64,000 nt of DNA from Croceitalea dokdonensis DOKDO 023 (lineage in GTDB: Bacteria > Bacteroidota > Bacteroidia > Flavobacteriales > Flavobacteriaceae), in assembly GCF_001306415.1 (NCBI RefSeq), contig NZ_LDJX01000002.1:372001-436000 (forward strand). Reading direction: 5' to 3'. Below, piece by piece: positions 19,201 through 27,145 of the stretch; the stretch's first letter is position 1; every line of letters begins with the position of its first letter. The notes beneath the pieces are model-generated. The model was not told the DNA's origin, did no database searches, and saw only the letters and a list, made by a program, of their open reading frames with translations. Made by a program: the position numbers and the translations under genes.

Positions 19201-22200
19201 GCTTTTGATCAGCCCTTAAACAGTTGGGATGTTTCCTCAGTAACGACAATGAGTAGCATGTTTTCCAATACCAACAACTTTAACCAACCTCTAAATAACT
19301 GGGACGTTGGTAATGTGACCACGATGAGCTATATGTTCAGTGGCGCGGGCAGCTTTAATCAAAATATCAATAGTTGGAACGTTACCAACGTTACGGACAT
19401 GACCTATATGTTCAGCTATGCCACCAGCTTTAACCAGCCTTTAAATTCATGGGATGTCAACTCTGTAGTTTCCATGCGCGGAACATTCCGGGGAGCGCGG
19501 GCCTTTAACCAACCTTTAAATAGTTGGGACGTAAGTGCAGTGGCCAATATGTCTGATATGTTTGAGGATGCCGTGGTTTTTAACCAACCTTTGGACAACT
19601 GGGACGTTAGTTCAGTGACCCTTATGGAGTCCATGTTTGAGGACGCCGAAACCTTTGATCAAAATATAAACGATTGGAATGTTTCCGTGGTGACCAATTT
19701 TCAAGGAATGTTCAAAAACGCCATTGCCTTTAACAGTCCCCTCAACAATTGGAACACCGGTGAAGCCCTTAACACGGCAGAGATGTTCAGAGGTGCCAGT
19801 AGGTTCAATCAGAACATTGATGCCTGGAACGTGTCTTTTGTGACCAATATGCAAGAAATGTTCAAGGAAGCTTCCAATTTTAACCAATCCTTAAACCCAT
19901 GGAATGTGGCCTCGGTCACCAATATGATGGGCATGTTTGAAAGTGCTGCAGCCTTCAACGGTAACATCAACGATTGGAATGTTAGACGGGTCACCAATAT
20001 GCAGAACATGTTTTACCGGGCCACAAGCTTCAATCAAAGCATCAACGACTGGAGAACCTCCATGGTACAGAACATGGCCAATATGTTCTGGGAGGCATCG
20101 GCTTACGACCAACCTATGGACAGGTGGCTCCTGGGTAATGTGAACATGAATTCCATGTTTAGAAATGCCACTGCCTTTAACCAAGCCTTGGGCCACTGGG
20201 ATATCAGTGGGGTTACCGATATGACCGATATGCTAGACAATACGGCCTTGAGCAGAGACCATTATGACAGTACCTTGATGGCATGGTCAGAACTAACACC
20301 AAATTTGGGAATAGACCTTGGTGCAGAAGGTTTGCCCTATTGCGACGCCCTTGAGGAAAGACAATCCATGATAGCCAATTTTGGCTGGACCTTTAGCCAA
20401 GACGTTTTAGATTGCCCAATACCGGAATGTACAGCATTGACTTCGCCTTTAGATGATGCAACGGACGTCCCTGTTAATACCAATATTAACTGGCAGCCCA
20501 CCCAGTTTGCTAGGGAGTACCAACTAACCATTACCATACAACCAGGCAATACGGTCATCAACGAAACAGTAACGGGTACGTCTTATGAATTTATGGACGG
20601 GACGCTTTCACTTGGCGACACCGTAGAGGTCTTGATCGTTCCTGTCAACGATGAGGGTAGTGCAAGTGGCTGTAGCGCGGAAACATTTACCATTTCTTCC
20701 GATCCGCCAACGGTCCCGGAATGTACCCAGTTAACCATACCCCTTGCCAATGCCACCGATGTTAGCATTGGTACAAACCTTACTTGGGACCCCATTGCCA
20801 ATGCGGATGGCTATATGGTCAGGGTAGGAACCAGCACTGGCGCCACGGACATTGTGAATGATGAAAACGTGGGCAATCTCACCAATTATGCCTTTGCCAA
20901 CGATTTACCAGAGAACACAGTGGTTTTTGTCACCATCACACCTTATAATGAGGAGGGTAATGCCACTGGATGCAATGAAGAACAATTTACGACGGAGTTA
21001 ATTCCTGTGCCCCCGGCATGTACTACATTGAACAACCCCTTATCCGGTGCTACAAACGTACCCATAGATACGGAAATCAGCTGGGATGCAGTGGACGGGG
21101 CAACCGGTTATTTGGTGGTGGTTGGCGATACCCAAGGCGGTATTGAGATTGCCAATAATGTGGATGTTGGGAACTTGACCTCCTACACATTTAACGAAAA
21201 TCTAAGGGAAGATAGAACACATTACGTGACCATCATACCCTATAACGATGTTGGCGATGCCCTAGGTTGTGCTGAACAAAGCTTTAGGACCGGAACCACA
21301 ACGCTAAGCGACCCACCTGAATGTTCCACATTGAGCGGTCCCCAACCGATGGATACCGATGTAGCTGTAGATCTAGCCCAAATAACTTGGAACAGTGTGG
21401 CAAACGCGGACGGTTACCGCATTACCATCAATGGCAGTACCAGTGATGTCAACGATGTTACCGATTTGTTGGTCAATGGCACCTCACATCCCTTTACCAA
21501 TAATTTTGACAATGGGGAGACCGTAACCGTCAACGTTGTACCGTTTAACACTAATGGGGACGCTATTGGCTGTAGCGCCCAATCCTTTAGCATTGTTGCA
21601 GTAACACAAAATCCGCCGGATTGTACCAGTCTCTCCCAGCCAGCGAACGGAGCAACAAACATAGCTGTTAGTACTGATCTTAGCTGGGGAACCATAACGG
21701 ATAGTGACGGATACTTTATAACGGTAGGGACAACAACAGGCGGAAACGACATCCTGGACAATCTTGATGTGGGCAACAACACCGTTTATGATTTACCTGC
21801 GGACCTGCCAGAAAATACCGAAATCTTCGTGACCATTGTGCCCTACAACGGTGCCGGAAACGCAGCGGGTTGTACAGAGCAATCGTTTACCACAGAGTCC
21901 GTGGCAACCCTGCCAATATGTACCAATCTGATTGCACCACTGGACGGGACCACCGATGTTTCCGTCTTCACCGATCTCTCATGGAACGCAGTCGCCAATG
22001 CCGATGGGTACAGGTTAACGGTGGGAACAACAACCGGCGGAAACGACATCCTGGATAATTTTGATGCGGGCAACAGCACAGTTTATAATTTGCCTACAGA
22101 CTTACCGGGGAATACTGAGATATTCGTCACCGTGGCGCCCTACAATAACGTTGGGAACGCGACCAGTTGTGCTGAAGAATCGTTTACCACGGCAGTAGGC

Positions 22201-23403
22201 ACTGCCTTACCCAGCTGCACAAGCTTAAACGCCCCGATGAATGCAGCGGTGGATGTCTCGGCTGATGTGGCCGAAATTTCTTGGAATCCCTCCCCCAACG
22301 CAGATGGTTACCGTATCAGCGTGAACGGCAACACAAGCGATGCCAATGATGTGACAAATATGGTGGTCACCGGAACTTCGCATCCCTTTACCAACAGCTT
22401 TGATAACGGCGAAACGGTAACAATTACAATTATTCCCTTTAATGCCGATGGGGATGCGGTTGGATGTACCTCGGAATCATTCACCATTGAATCCGAAGCT
22501 ATTGAACTTCCAGACTGTACAAACCTTATCACACCCCTGAACCTTGACATTGATGTTACAGTAGATGTGACTTTGGCTTGGAACGCCGCAGATGGTGCGG
22601 AAGGGTATCGTTTGACCGTTGGGACTGCAACTGGGCTTGGAAATATTTTGGACAATGAGGATGTTGGGAATAGCACATCATATAATTTACCGGATGATTT
22701 GCCTGAGAATACCGAAATATTCGTATCGGTTACACCCTACAACCAAGCTGGGGATGCAGAATTTTGTGAGGAGGAAAGTTTTATCACCGTCCCGGCAACT
22801 GCCAATGTGCCCTCCTGTACCGAAATCACCAGCCCCGCAAACGACAGTTCCAATGTCTCCATCAACAGCACCATCTCTTGGAACGCCATTGGCGATATCG
22901 ATGGGTATTTTATCAGCATCGGAACCACGGCCGGTGCAACGGATATCGTGGACAATGTAGACGTAGGGCTTAGCACCTCTTTTGAACCTGTGGATAACCT
23001 TCCCTATGGCCAAGAAATCTTTGTAAACCTGATTCCTTATAACGAAGAGGGTATGGCCACGGGCTGCGAGGTACACTCATTCCTGACCGAGGAAGAAACC
23101 CAGCAGGAAGTGGAATCCCTGTATGGCCTCTCTCCCGATGGTGATGGTATCAACGAGTTCTGGGTCATTGAGGGCATTGAAAACTATCCTGCCAACACCG
23201 TTACCATTTTTAACCGATGGGGCGATATGGTCTTCAAAATCGATGGATATGACAACAATGGCAATGTCTTCCGCGGCGAGGCCAACCAAATGACGGGCTT
23301 TGGGGCCAGCCAGCTGCCAGAGGGAACCTACTTCTTCCAATTACAGCTCCCGGAAGGGCACAACCTGCAACGAACCAAAGGATACCTTGTTTTAAAAAGA
23401 TAA
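16273..23403 (+). CDS. Giant secreted BspA/PKD/Fn3 repeat protein with type B T9SS C-terminal domain
   Basis: A 2376-residue secreted protein. Order of parts: signal peptide (residues 1-20, ending SNAQ); PKD-like strand pair with DWGDG (~55-90); first BspA/DUF285 block of about 15 repeats (~140-535); an Fn3-like module (~590-686); a second PKD-like piece (~710-766); a second BspA block of about 20 repeats (~815-1330); nine further Fn3-like modules of ~95 residues, each with two cysteines (~1385-2275); and a C-terminal CHU_C-like domain starting LSPDGDGINEFW. That last domain is the gliding-motility-type (type B) sorting signal for type IX secretion. The protein is probably exported to the cell surface or medium through the T9SS, helped by the adjacent PorP/SprF protein. 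Adhesion is the likely role (inference). Confidence 0.9.
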   Translation: MAKQLLIFCAVFCYFTSNAQDFVSRWNTGNTSGSSSGPNQITIPTNPAFTTYNYTVDWGDGFQDTGVTGDITHTYAVPGIYTIAIRGDFPAIFFNDSGDNLKILEIVDWGSLQWQSMENAFFGCLNLNFDAIAPPDLTQVTSLKNMFRGCQIFTGIVNNWDVSTITDMSGTFMDCENFNRPLDNWNTANVTDMSETFSGCVNFNEPLDNWNTASVTTMQDMFYVCVNFNQNINNWDVSQVTDMSGMFTACRNFNQPLNLWNVSNVVDMNLMFFRTNDFEQDLSTWQVGNVTNMNRMFDECAFNSPIGNWDVSSVTDMGGMFSDTPNFNQPLNNWDVSNVLSMREMFEGAQAFDQPLNNWDVANVTTMAGMFSGGFSTNSVFNQALNVWDVGSVTDMEGMFENNLVFNQPLDGWNTANVTNMSAMFFNADAFNQPLETWNVENVREFNQMFQNNDAFNQPLNTWNTGSATTLSAMFAGATTFNQPLDSWNTTLVTNMSSVFLNATAFDQDISSWNMENVSILTNMLSNSGLSQTNYDTLLVAWAGQDVRDNLSLGAANLTYCDGLSARQSLMEDHNWNFIGDSVNCSFVLCTEITMPAAGDTQVPANSDIRWAPTPNATGYRVTITRDDGSGPVVAYDQTLPATSVGVDFTNEFNAGDEVSVLVIPFNDEGDAVGCTPITFTVVDSWANSPDAFKITIDTRNLDNNSTNANQYRIDVNDGFPDYLTYDFSIDWGDGQYNNNVTNGITHTYLNPGIYTIAIIGDFPSFYHTSSNRDNLKLISMDQWGTQVWQSMKNTFYFCENMVYNASDVPNLSQVTSMQSMFRRTYLFNANINNWDVGNVTDLGNIFYQASIFNSPLDNWDVGNVTNMRRVFSSAPAFDQDLSSWNVGSVVNMDYMFEGASSFNQPLNSWNVANVTSMIAMFQRAVVFDQPLNNWNVSNVTTMESMFASTDAFNQNIDNWTVSNVMDMSDMFNSANAFDQPLNSWDVSSVTTMSSMFSNTNNFNQPLNNWDVGNVTTMSYMFSGAGSFNQNINSWNVTNVTDMTYMFSYATSFNQPLNSWDVNSVVSMRGTFRGARAFNQPLNSWDVSAVANMSDMFEDAVVFNQPLDNWDVSSVTLMESMFEDAETFDQNINDWNVSVVTNFQGMFKNAIAFNSPLNNWNTGEALNTAEMFRGASRFNQNIDAWNVSFVTNMQEMFKEASNFNQSLNPWNVASVTNMMGMFESAAAFNGNINDWNVRRVTNMQNMFYRATSFNQSINDWRTSMVQNMANMFWEASAYDQPMDRWLLGNVNMNSMFRNATAFNQALGHWDISGVTDMTDMLDNTALSRDHYDSTLMAWSELTPNLGIDLGAEGLPYCDALEERQSMIANFGWTFSQDVLDCPIPECTALTSPLDDATDVPVNTNINWQPTQFAREYQLTITIQPGNTVINETVTGTSYEFMDGTLSLGDTVEVLIVPVNDEGSASGCSAETFTISSDPPTVPECTQLTIPLANATDVSIGTNLTWDPIANADGYMVRVGTSTGATDIVNDENVGNLTNYAFANDLPENTVVFVTITPYNEEGNATGCNEEQFTTELIPVPPACTTLNNPLSGATNVPIDTEISWDAVDGATGYLVVVGDTQGGIEIANNVDVGNLTSYTFNENLREDRTHYVTIIPYNDVGDALGCAEQSFRTGTTTLSDPPECSTLSGPQPMDTDVAVDLAQITWNSVANADGYRITINGSTSDVNDVTDLLVNGTSHPFTNNFDNGETVTVNVVPFNTNGDAIGCSAQSFSIVAVTQNPPDCTSLSQPANGATNIAVSTDLSWGTITDSDGYFITVGTTTGGNDILDNLDVGNNTVYDLPADLPENTEIFVTIVPYNGAGNAAGCTEQSFTTESVATLPICTNLIAPLDGTTDVSVFTDLSWNAVANADGYRLTVGTTTGGNDILDNFDAGNSTVYNLPTDLPGNTEIFVTVAPYNNVGNATSCAEESFTTAVGTALPSCTSLNAPMNAAVDVSADVAEISWNPSPNADGYRISVNGNTSDANDVTNMVVTGTSHPFTNSFDNGETVTITIIPFNADGDAVGCTSESFTIESEAIELPDCTNLITPLNLDIDVTVDVTLAWNAADGAEGYRLTVGTATGLGNILDNEDVGNSTSYNLPDDLPENTEIFVSVTPYNQAGDAEFCEEESFITVPATANVPSCTEITSPANDSSNVSINSTISWNAIGDIDGYFISIGTTAGATDIVDNVDVGLSTSFEPVDNLPYGQEIFVNLIPYNEEGMATGCEVHSFLTEEETQQEVESLYGLSPDGDGINEFWVIEGIENYPANTVTIFNRWGDMVFKIDGYDNNGNVFRGEANQMTGFGASQLPEGTYFFQLQLPEGHNLQRTKGYLVLKR
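16690..17860 (+). repeat. BspA/DUF285 repeat block 1 (about 15 units)
   Basis: About fifteen ~25-residue units of the form V-T-x-M-x-x-M-F-x-x-x-x-x-F-N-Q-P-L-x-x-W-(D/N)-V/T-x-N. This is the DUF285/BspA leucine-rich-like solenoid repeat of surface proteins. The block ends in a cap ending NYDTLLVAWAG. One unit (near nt 17385-17440) is longer by about four residues. Confidence 0.85.
18715..20255 (+). repeat. BspA/DUF285 repeat block 2 (about 20 units)
   Basis: About twenty further units of the same ~25-residue pattern, ending in a near-copy of the block 1 cap (HYDSTLMAWSE). Both blocks are preceded by the same PKD-like DWGDG piece and followed by an Fn3-like module, so the PKD-BspA-Fn3 set has been duplicated as a whole within the gene. 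Confidence 0.85.
20424..23095 (+). repeat. Nine tandem Fn3-like modules in two subtypes
   Basis: Nine ~290-bp modules, each beginning with Cys-T-x-L-x-x-P and ending P-(Y/F)-N-x-x-G-(D/N)-A-x-x-C. Modules 4 and 7 are one subtype (with GTSHPFTN and FDNGETVT) and modules 2, 3, 5, 6, 8 and 9 are another (TGxxDI-LDN-DVGN type). Modules 5 and 6 share long near-identical DNA stretches, indicating recent duplication. The two cysteines per module could form an intramodule disulfide in the oxidising cell exterior. Confidence 0.75.
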
Positions 23404-23405
23404 GC

Positions 23406-24335
23406 ATGACCAAAGTTAACACCTACATACTGGCCTTGGCCACACTCACCCTTGCCATTCCTTTTATGGGCAGGGCACAACAAACGCCCGTATTCTCCGA
23501 ATACAACTACAACCCTTTCCTTATCAACGCGGCCTACGCCGGCGTGGAGAACGGGGCAGAGGCCACTTTGAGCAACTCGGGCTTCAACAGCCAATTCGAT
23601 GGCACGCCCCAAAACCTCTCCTTCACCTTCAACACCCGTTTGAACGAAGGAAAAATGGGCCTTGGCGCAGGTATCATCAATGACCAAATAGGGGTCACCA
23701 ATGCCACCCAAATCTTTGCCGCCTATGCCTACAAAATATACCTGAACGACAATATGCACCCCTATTGGAAGGTCTATGACCGTTCCTTTATTTCTTTTGG
23801 GCTAAGTGCCGGGGCACTGCTGTACAATGAGGACCTCTTGCAACTGGGATTGCAGGGAGACCCCAACTTTGCCGAGAACATCAATGCCACCCTGCCCGCA
23901 GCAGGTATGGGCATCCTCTTTGGACATGCCAATTTCTTTGCGGGGGTGTCCATCCCAAACGTGCTGGGCGATACCTTTGCCAACCAGGACAATATTGAAC
24001 TCTCAAGGCCCATGTACGCATACACGGGCTACCATTTTGCCACCAATAGATATGACCCACAACTTATCCTAAAACCAAGCCTGCTCTTTAAATATGAGAA
24101 CGGGGCTCCCTTTCAGGTGGATGTCAACCTTTCCGCCAACTTTAAGAACGCCTTTGAGCTGGGCGCAGGGTTCAGGACCGGTAACACCTTTAACTTTGTG
24201 GCAGGCTTCTACCTGTTCAAAAACTTTAGGGCGCTCTACAACTATTCACAGATCGCACTGGGAAATGCACCCATTGCTAACACACATGGCATCCTACTCT
24301 CCTATCGCGCCGGGGATGGGTTTGGACGTAGGTGA
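23406..24335 (+). CDS. PorP/SprF family type IX secretion outer-membrane protein
   Basis: A 309-residue outer-membrane protein with a signal peptide (residues 1-24, ending GRAQ) and the family opening FSEYNYNPFLINAAYAG. A series of amphipathic beta strands follows. PorP/SprF proteins are T9SS-associated and are commonly encoded directly after type B substrates, which they help export or anchor. Here it starts 2 bases after the giant repeat protein, so the two are co-transcribed and probably functionally paired. The C-terminus ends in a strand-like segment (LLSYRAGDGFGRR). The gene is a dedicated partner rather than the core sprF of gliding, to judge from context. Confidence 0.92.
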   Translation: MTKVNTYILALATLTLAIPFMGRAQQTPVFSEYNYNPFLINAAYAGVENGAEATLSNSGFNSQFDGTPQNLSFTFNTRLNEGKMGLGAGIINDQIGVTNATQIFAAYAYKIYLNDNMHPYWKVYDRSFISFGLSAGALLYNEDLLQLGLQGDPNFAENINATLPAAGMGILFGHANFFAGVSIPNVLGDTFANQDNIELSRPMYAYTGYHFATNRYDPQLILKPSLLFKYENGAPFQVDVNLSANFKNAFELGAGFRTGNTFNFVAGFYLFKNFRALYNYSQIALGNAPIANTHGILLSYRAGDGFGRR

Positions 24336-24385
24336 TATCTTTAGGTTTTGGAATTGTAAATAATTTACTTTTCTGACAATTGCTA

Positions 24386-24404
24386 AAATGTCATTTTGAC
24401 ATTT
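24386..24404. terminator. Perfect hairpin 50 bp after the PorP/SprF gene
   Basis: AAATGTCA (24386-24393), loop TTT, TGACATTT (24397-24404) form an 8-bp perfect stem. No long T tract follows, so it is a possible 3'-end stabilising hairpin or weak terminator for the two-gene secretion operon. Confidence 0.4.
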
Positions 24405-24485
24405 ATCCCTTGTAGCCGTACCCAGTTTCATTGCGTATTGTTTACCTATGGCATATGTTAATCGGCAATGATATAGTGCCACCAG

Positions 24486-24656
24486 TTGTGCATTTTGAAT
24501 ACTTTTTAGATTTAAAACCGTCAGTTCGAGTTTTTTCTAGAAGAAAAAGTATCGAGAACAAGGTTTCAATGCTAAAATTCTGATTCTCGATACTATTTTC
24601 CGATACCTCGTATCAAAAAATCACTCGAATGGACGAATTTTCATCAAAATGCACAA
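24486..24656 (+). mobile_element. MITE-like element, copy A
   Basis: A 171-bp non-coding element bounded by perfect 13-bp terminal inverted repeats, TTGTGCATTTTGA at the left and its reverse complement at the right. Inside are an 11-bp stem AGTATCGAGAA/TTCTCGATACT, a GATAC-CTC-GTATC stem and an outer TTCGAG/CTCGAA pair, so the whole unit can fold into a multi-arm structure. It matches copy B (30613-30783) in inverted orientation with about 16 mismatches and no gaps in my hand alignment. The flanks TAGTGCC and TAATGCC are a possible degraded target duplication if the ends extend 5 bp outward. It carries no ORF. The source transposase is not in the window. Confidence 0.75.
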
Positions 24657-24950
24657 TAAGTTAATGCCCATTTGAACTATCAATTTTGCCATCATAGGAA
24701 TAAACACGAGTTTTTTAAACAAAAGAATCGGTTGGTTTACTCCAACAGATGTTGCTTTAGGACAAACTGAAAGCACTAGTTGGTTACAATCAAAACTGAC
24801 ATTTTTACAGGGCCTCCACCAAATCCATTGCTGGTAATTATTAATTTTTTTTAAAACATATACGCTAAGGTTAAAATAACCATTTATGGCATTTTTTTTG
24901 TCCGTTTGTGATTGAATATAAAATTATTGTCTAACTAAAATTTTTTACTA
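24657..24950. other. AT-rich leader region before the hsp20 gene
   Basis: No gene was recognised between the MITE-like element and hsp20. The last ~110 bases are strongly AT-rich with T and A runs, as expected for a promoter and leader, but I could not place a convincing TAnnTTTG box. Confidence 0.4.
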
Positions 24951-25427
24951 ATGAGCAATCTAGAAGTAACTAAAAATGGAAGTGTGGCAAGAAATAACCC
25001 CAATGCCATTACCTTCCCAACTTGGTCTAATTGGATTGATGAATTTTTTAACAAAGACCTTTCATCAGTATTCACTTCAAATTTTAATACAGGCATGACG
25101 TTGCCTAAGGTAAATATTAGGGAAACCAAAGACTCCTATTTTGTGGATATGGCCGTTCCGGGGATGAGGAAAGAAGATTTTCATATTGACCTGGACAACC
25201 AAATGTTGTCCATTTCAACAGAAACTAATGAAGAAAACCAAGGCAATGAGGAAAACCATATCCGCCGAGAGTTTGGATACGCCTCGTTTAAGCGGAGCTT
25301 TTCTTTGCCGGAAACCATTGAGGAAGATAAGATCAAAGCTCAATATTCGGAGGGGATTCTTAGTATACACCTTCCCAAAAAAGAGGAAGCCAAACAAAAA
25401 CCGGCACGCACCATTAAGATTTCATAA
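24951..25427 (+). CDS. Hsp20/alpha-crystallin family small heat-shock protein
   Basis: A 158-residue small heat-shock protein, an ATP-independent holdase that keeps unfolded proteins soluble in the cytoplasm. The alpha-crystallin domain spans about residues 46-150, with the conserved VDMAVPGMRKEDFHIDL strand region near 63-79. The final strand ends SEGILSIHLPKKEE, close to the family A-x-x-x-G-x-L motif. The N-terminal arm (about 45 residues) is of normal length. It is followed by a good Rho-independent terminator, so it is a single-gene unit. Confidence 0.93.
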   Translation: MSNLEVTKNGSVARNNPNAITFPTWSNWIDEFFNKDLSSVFTSNFNTGMTLPKVNIRETKDSYFVDMAVPGMRKEDFHIDLDNQMLSISTETNEENQGNEENHIRREFGYASFKRSFSLPETIEEDKIKAQYSEGILSIHLPKKEEAKQKPARTIKIS

Positions 25428-25434
25428 GTTAATT

Positions 25435-25458
25435 GGGGCCGTAAAGGCCCCTTTTATT
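25435..25458 (+). terminator. Rho-independent terminator after hsp20
   Basis: GGGGCC (25435-25440), loop GTAAA, GGCCCC (25446-25451) and then TTTTATTGTTT. A GC stem with a T-rich tail lies 7 bases after the hsp20 stop. Confidence 0.75.
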
Positions 25459-25484
25459 GTTTCATTTTTAAAAATATTCTAGCC

Positions 25485-25973
25485 ATGAAAGATTTTTTAA
25501 CCGTGTTTTTGGCCAGCTTTTTCCTAATTAGTTGCCAAGGGCAGGAAGACGACAAAAAAAACAAGGAACTTGACCACACACTTACAGAAGAACCAAAGGG
25601 AAATTGGAGGGTGCTGCGTGAGTTTGACGATGCTGGAAATTTAATTCGATATGATTCCACTTACTCTTGGTCCTACTCTGAGGGTCCAGCTAATTTTAAG
25701 CTCAGGGACGGGGACAGCATCTTTAAATCATTCCGTTCCCAAATCTCCAAGGGGTTTACTGGTATGGCGGACGTCTTTGGCGACGGCTTGTCCGAACAAG
25801 ATTCCCTATTTATGAAACCGTTCTTTTCCGATGACTTTTTTGAAAACCAATTTGGAAAAGACTTCATGGACTTGGATAACATTAGACAACGTATGGAAGC
25901 CATACAGCGACGCTTATTGGAACGCCATCATCTTAAATTGCAGAAAAACGAAGCACCAATGGATAAAATTTGA
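25485..25973 (+). CDS. Small lipoprotein of unknown function
   Basis: A 162-residue predicted lipoprotein with a short signal peptide and lipobox FLISC (Cys17), followed by a charged linker. The rest is hydrophilic, rich in Asp, Phe and Ser, with a likely helical, Arg-rich C-terminus (about residues 125-155). I do not recognise a domain. It lies after the hsp20 terminator and converges on the pseudouridine synthase gene. Confidence 0.6.
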   Translation: MKDFLTVFLASFFLISCQGQEDDKKNKELDHTLTEEPKGNWRVLREFDDAGNLIRYDSTYSWSYSEGPANFKLRDGDSIFKSFRSQISKGFTGMADVFGDGLSEQDSLFMKPFFSDDFFENQFGKDFMDLDNIRQRMEAIQRRLLERHHLKLQKNEAPMDKI

Positions 25974-26051
25974 ACAACAGCGATATTTTATAAGCTCCGT
26001 CTAGATAGTCCATTCAAATCCCATTTTATGCGCTGAGTGCAACTATGTTAT

Positions 26052-26075
26052 GGTAGGGTTATATGTATCCCTACC
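26052..26075. terminator. Hairpin between convergent genes
   Basis: GGTAGGG (26052-26058) and CCCTACC (26069-26075) form a 7-bp perfect stem with a 10-base loop. It lies in the gap between a plus-strand lipoprotein gene and the minus-strand rluB-like gene. It would be a shared terminator-type structure, although neither side has a clear T tract. Confidence 0.4.
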
Positions 26076-26116
26076 TAAGTAGTTGGGGTCACCAAAAGAA
26101 TTGAGGTCCTAGACAA

Positions 26117-26989
26117 TCACTCCTCTCCTATTTTAACATTCCCCAAATTAATTACTTCCTGTGGCGTAAGATTGCGCCAATGGCCGCGTGGCAGGTCTTT
26201 TTTGGTCAGGCCGGCAAAAACAACACGGTCCAGTTTGGTTACGGTATAGCCAAGGTGTTCAAAAATCCGCCGCACAATTCGGTTTCTCCCGGAATGGATT
26301 TCAATTCCTACTTCTCGCTTGGGTGCTCCCTGAATATAGGCAACTTCATCAACATTCACCGCCCCATCTTCCAGTTCCAGTCCGCCTTGAATCTGTTTTA
26401 AATCTGCCGCAGTCAAATTTTTATCGAGCACTACATGGTAGATTTTTCGAACCCCAAATTTTGGATGCGTCAATTTTTTAGCCATATCCCCATCATTGGT
26501 AAATAGCAATAGTCCTGTTGTTGCCCGGTCCAATCTTCCTACGGGATAAAGGCGGTTATTGGATGCGCTGGAAACCAGTTCCATAACCGTACGCCTCCCC
26601 TTTTCGTCATTGGTGGTGGTGATAAATCCTTTGGGTTTATTCAGTAGTACATATTCCTTTTTCTCCGGATTCAATCTTCTTCCATCATAACGCACATCAT
26701 CAGTTCGCTTAACTTTATAACCCATTTCTGAAACCACCTTACCATTTACGGTGACACTACCTGCCGCTATATAGACATCAGCCTCACGGCGGGAACAAAC
26801 CCCGGCATTGGCAATGTATTTATTTAACCGCACCTCATCTGGGTTGGTATTGGTTTTTGGGGGTGCACTTCGCTTTCGGTTGGGGTTGTGCTTTGGGAAT
26901 GGTTTCTTCTTAAAACCACCTTGGGTAGCGGCGCTTTTTTTAGGATTGGAATTGGGTTTGCGTTTGCCTTTATCGTCTGATTTCGCCAT
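26117..26989 (-). CDS. RsuA/RluB-family 23S rRNA pseudouridine synthase
   Basis: A 290-residue pseudouridine synthase. An N-terminal ~50-residue Lys/Pro/Asn-rich basic tail is followed by an S4 RNA-binding domain (RLNKYIANAGVCSRREAD, residues 54-71) and a catalytic domain with the family signature GRLDRATTGLL, in which D154 is the catalytic aspartate. It isomerises a uridine in rRNA, most likely the 23S position modified by RluB or RluE/F-type enzymes (the exact site is not readable). The basic tail is common in Bacteroidota homologues. It is divergent from the S9 peptidase gene. Confidence 0.92.
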   Translation of the reverse strand: MAKSDDKGKRKPNSNPKKSAATQGGFKKKPFPKHNPNRKRSAPPKTNTNPDEVRLNKYIANAGVCSRREADVYIAAGSVTVNGKVVSEMGYKVKRTDDVRYDGRRLNPEKKEYVLLNKPKGFITTTNDEKGRRTVMELVSSASNNRLYPVGRLDRATTGLLLFTNDGDMAKKLTHPKFGVRKIYHVVLDKNLTAADLKQIQGGLELEDGAVNVDEVAYIQGAPKREVGIEIHSGRNRIVRRIFEHLGYTVTKLDRVVFAGLTKKDLPRGHWRNLTPQEVINLGNVKIGEE

Positions 26990-27145
26990 CAGTCATTATT
27001 TTTTGGCGAAGGTAGTGATTGCCAATTACCATCGCACTACGCGATCACAAACTTTTCTGCCCGCGCCAGCACAACTTCCTTGGTTTCCTTCCCAATTTTA
27101 ATGCGTTTACCCCTATATTTAGGGAGAACTTAAGACCATAACCGT

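Noticed and set aside
16690-20255. Dense short DNA repeats that could suggest a CRISPR array or minisatellite
   Set aside because: The ~75-bp periodicity is in frame and encodes the BspA repeat; units are divergent at DNA level and there are no spacers.
22687-23076. Minus-strand frame of 129 codons opposite the Fn3-like modules
   Set aside because: Antisense to repeat-coding DNA with strong codon periodicity on the plus strand; similar shadows appear opposite other modules.
24626-24840. Minus-strand frame of about 70 codons across the hsp20 upstream region and part of the MITE-like element
   Set aside because: Low-complexity AT-rich stretch, no start with good context and no protein-like pattern; probably chance.
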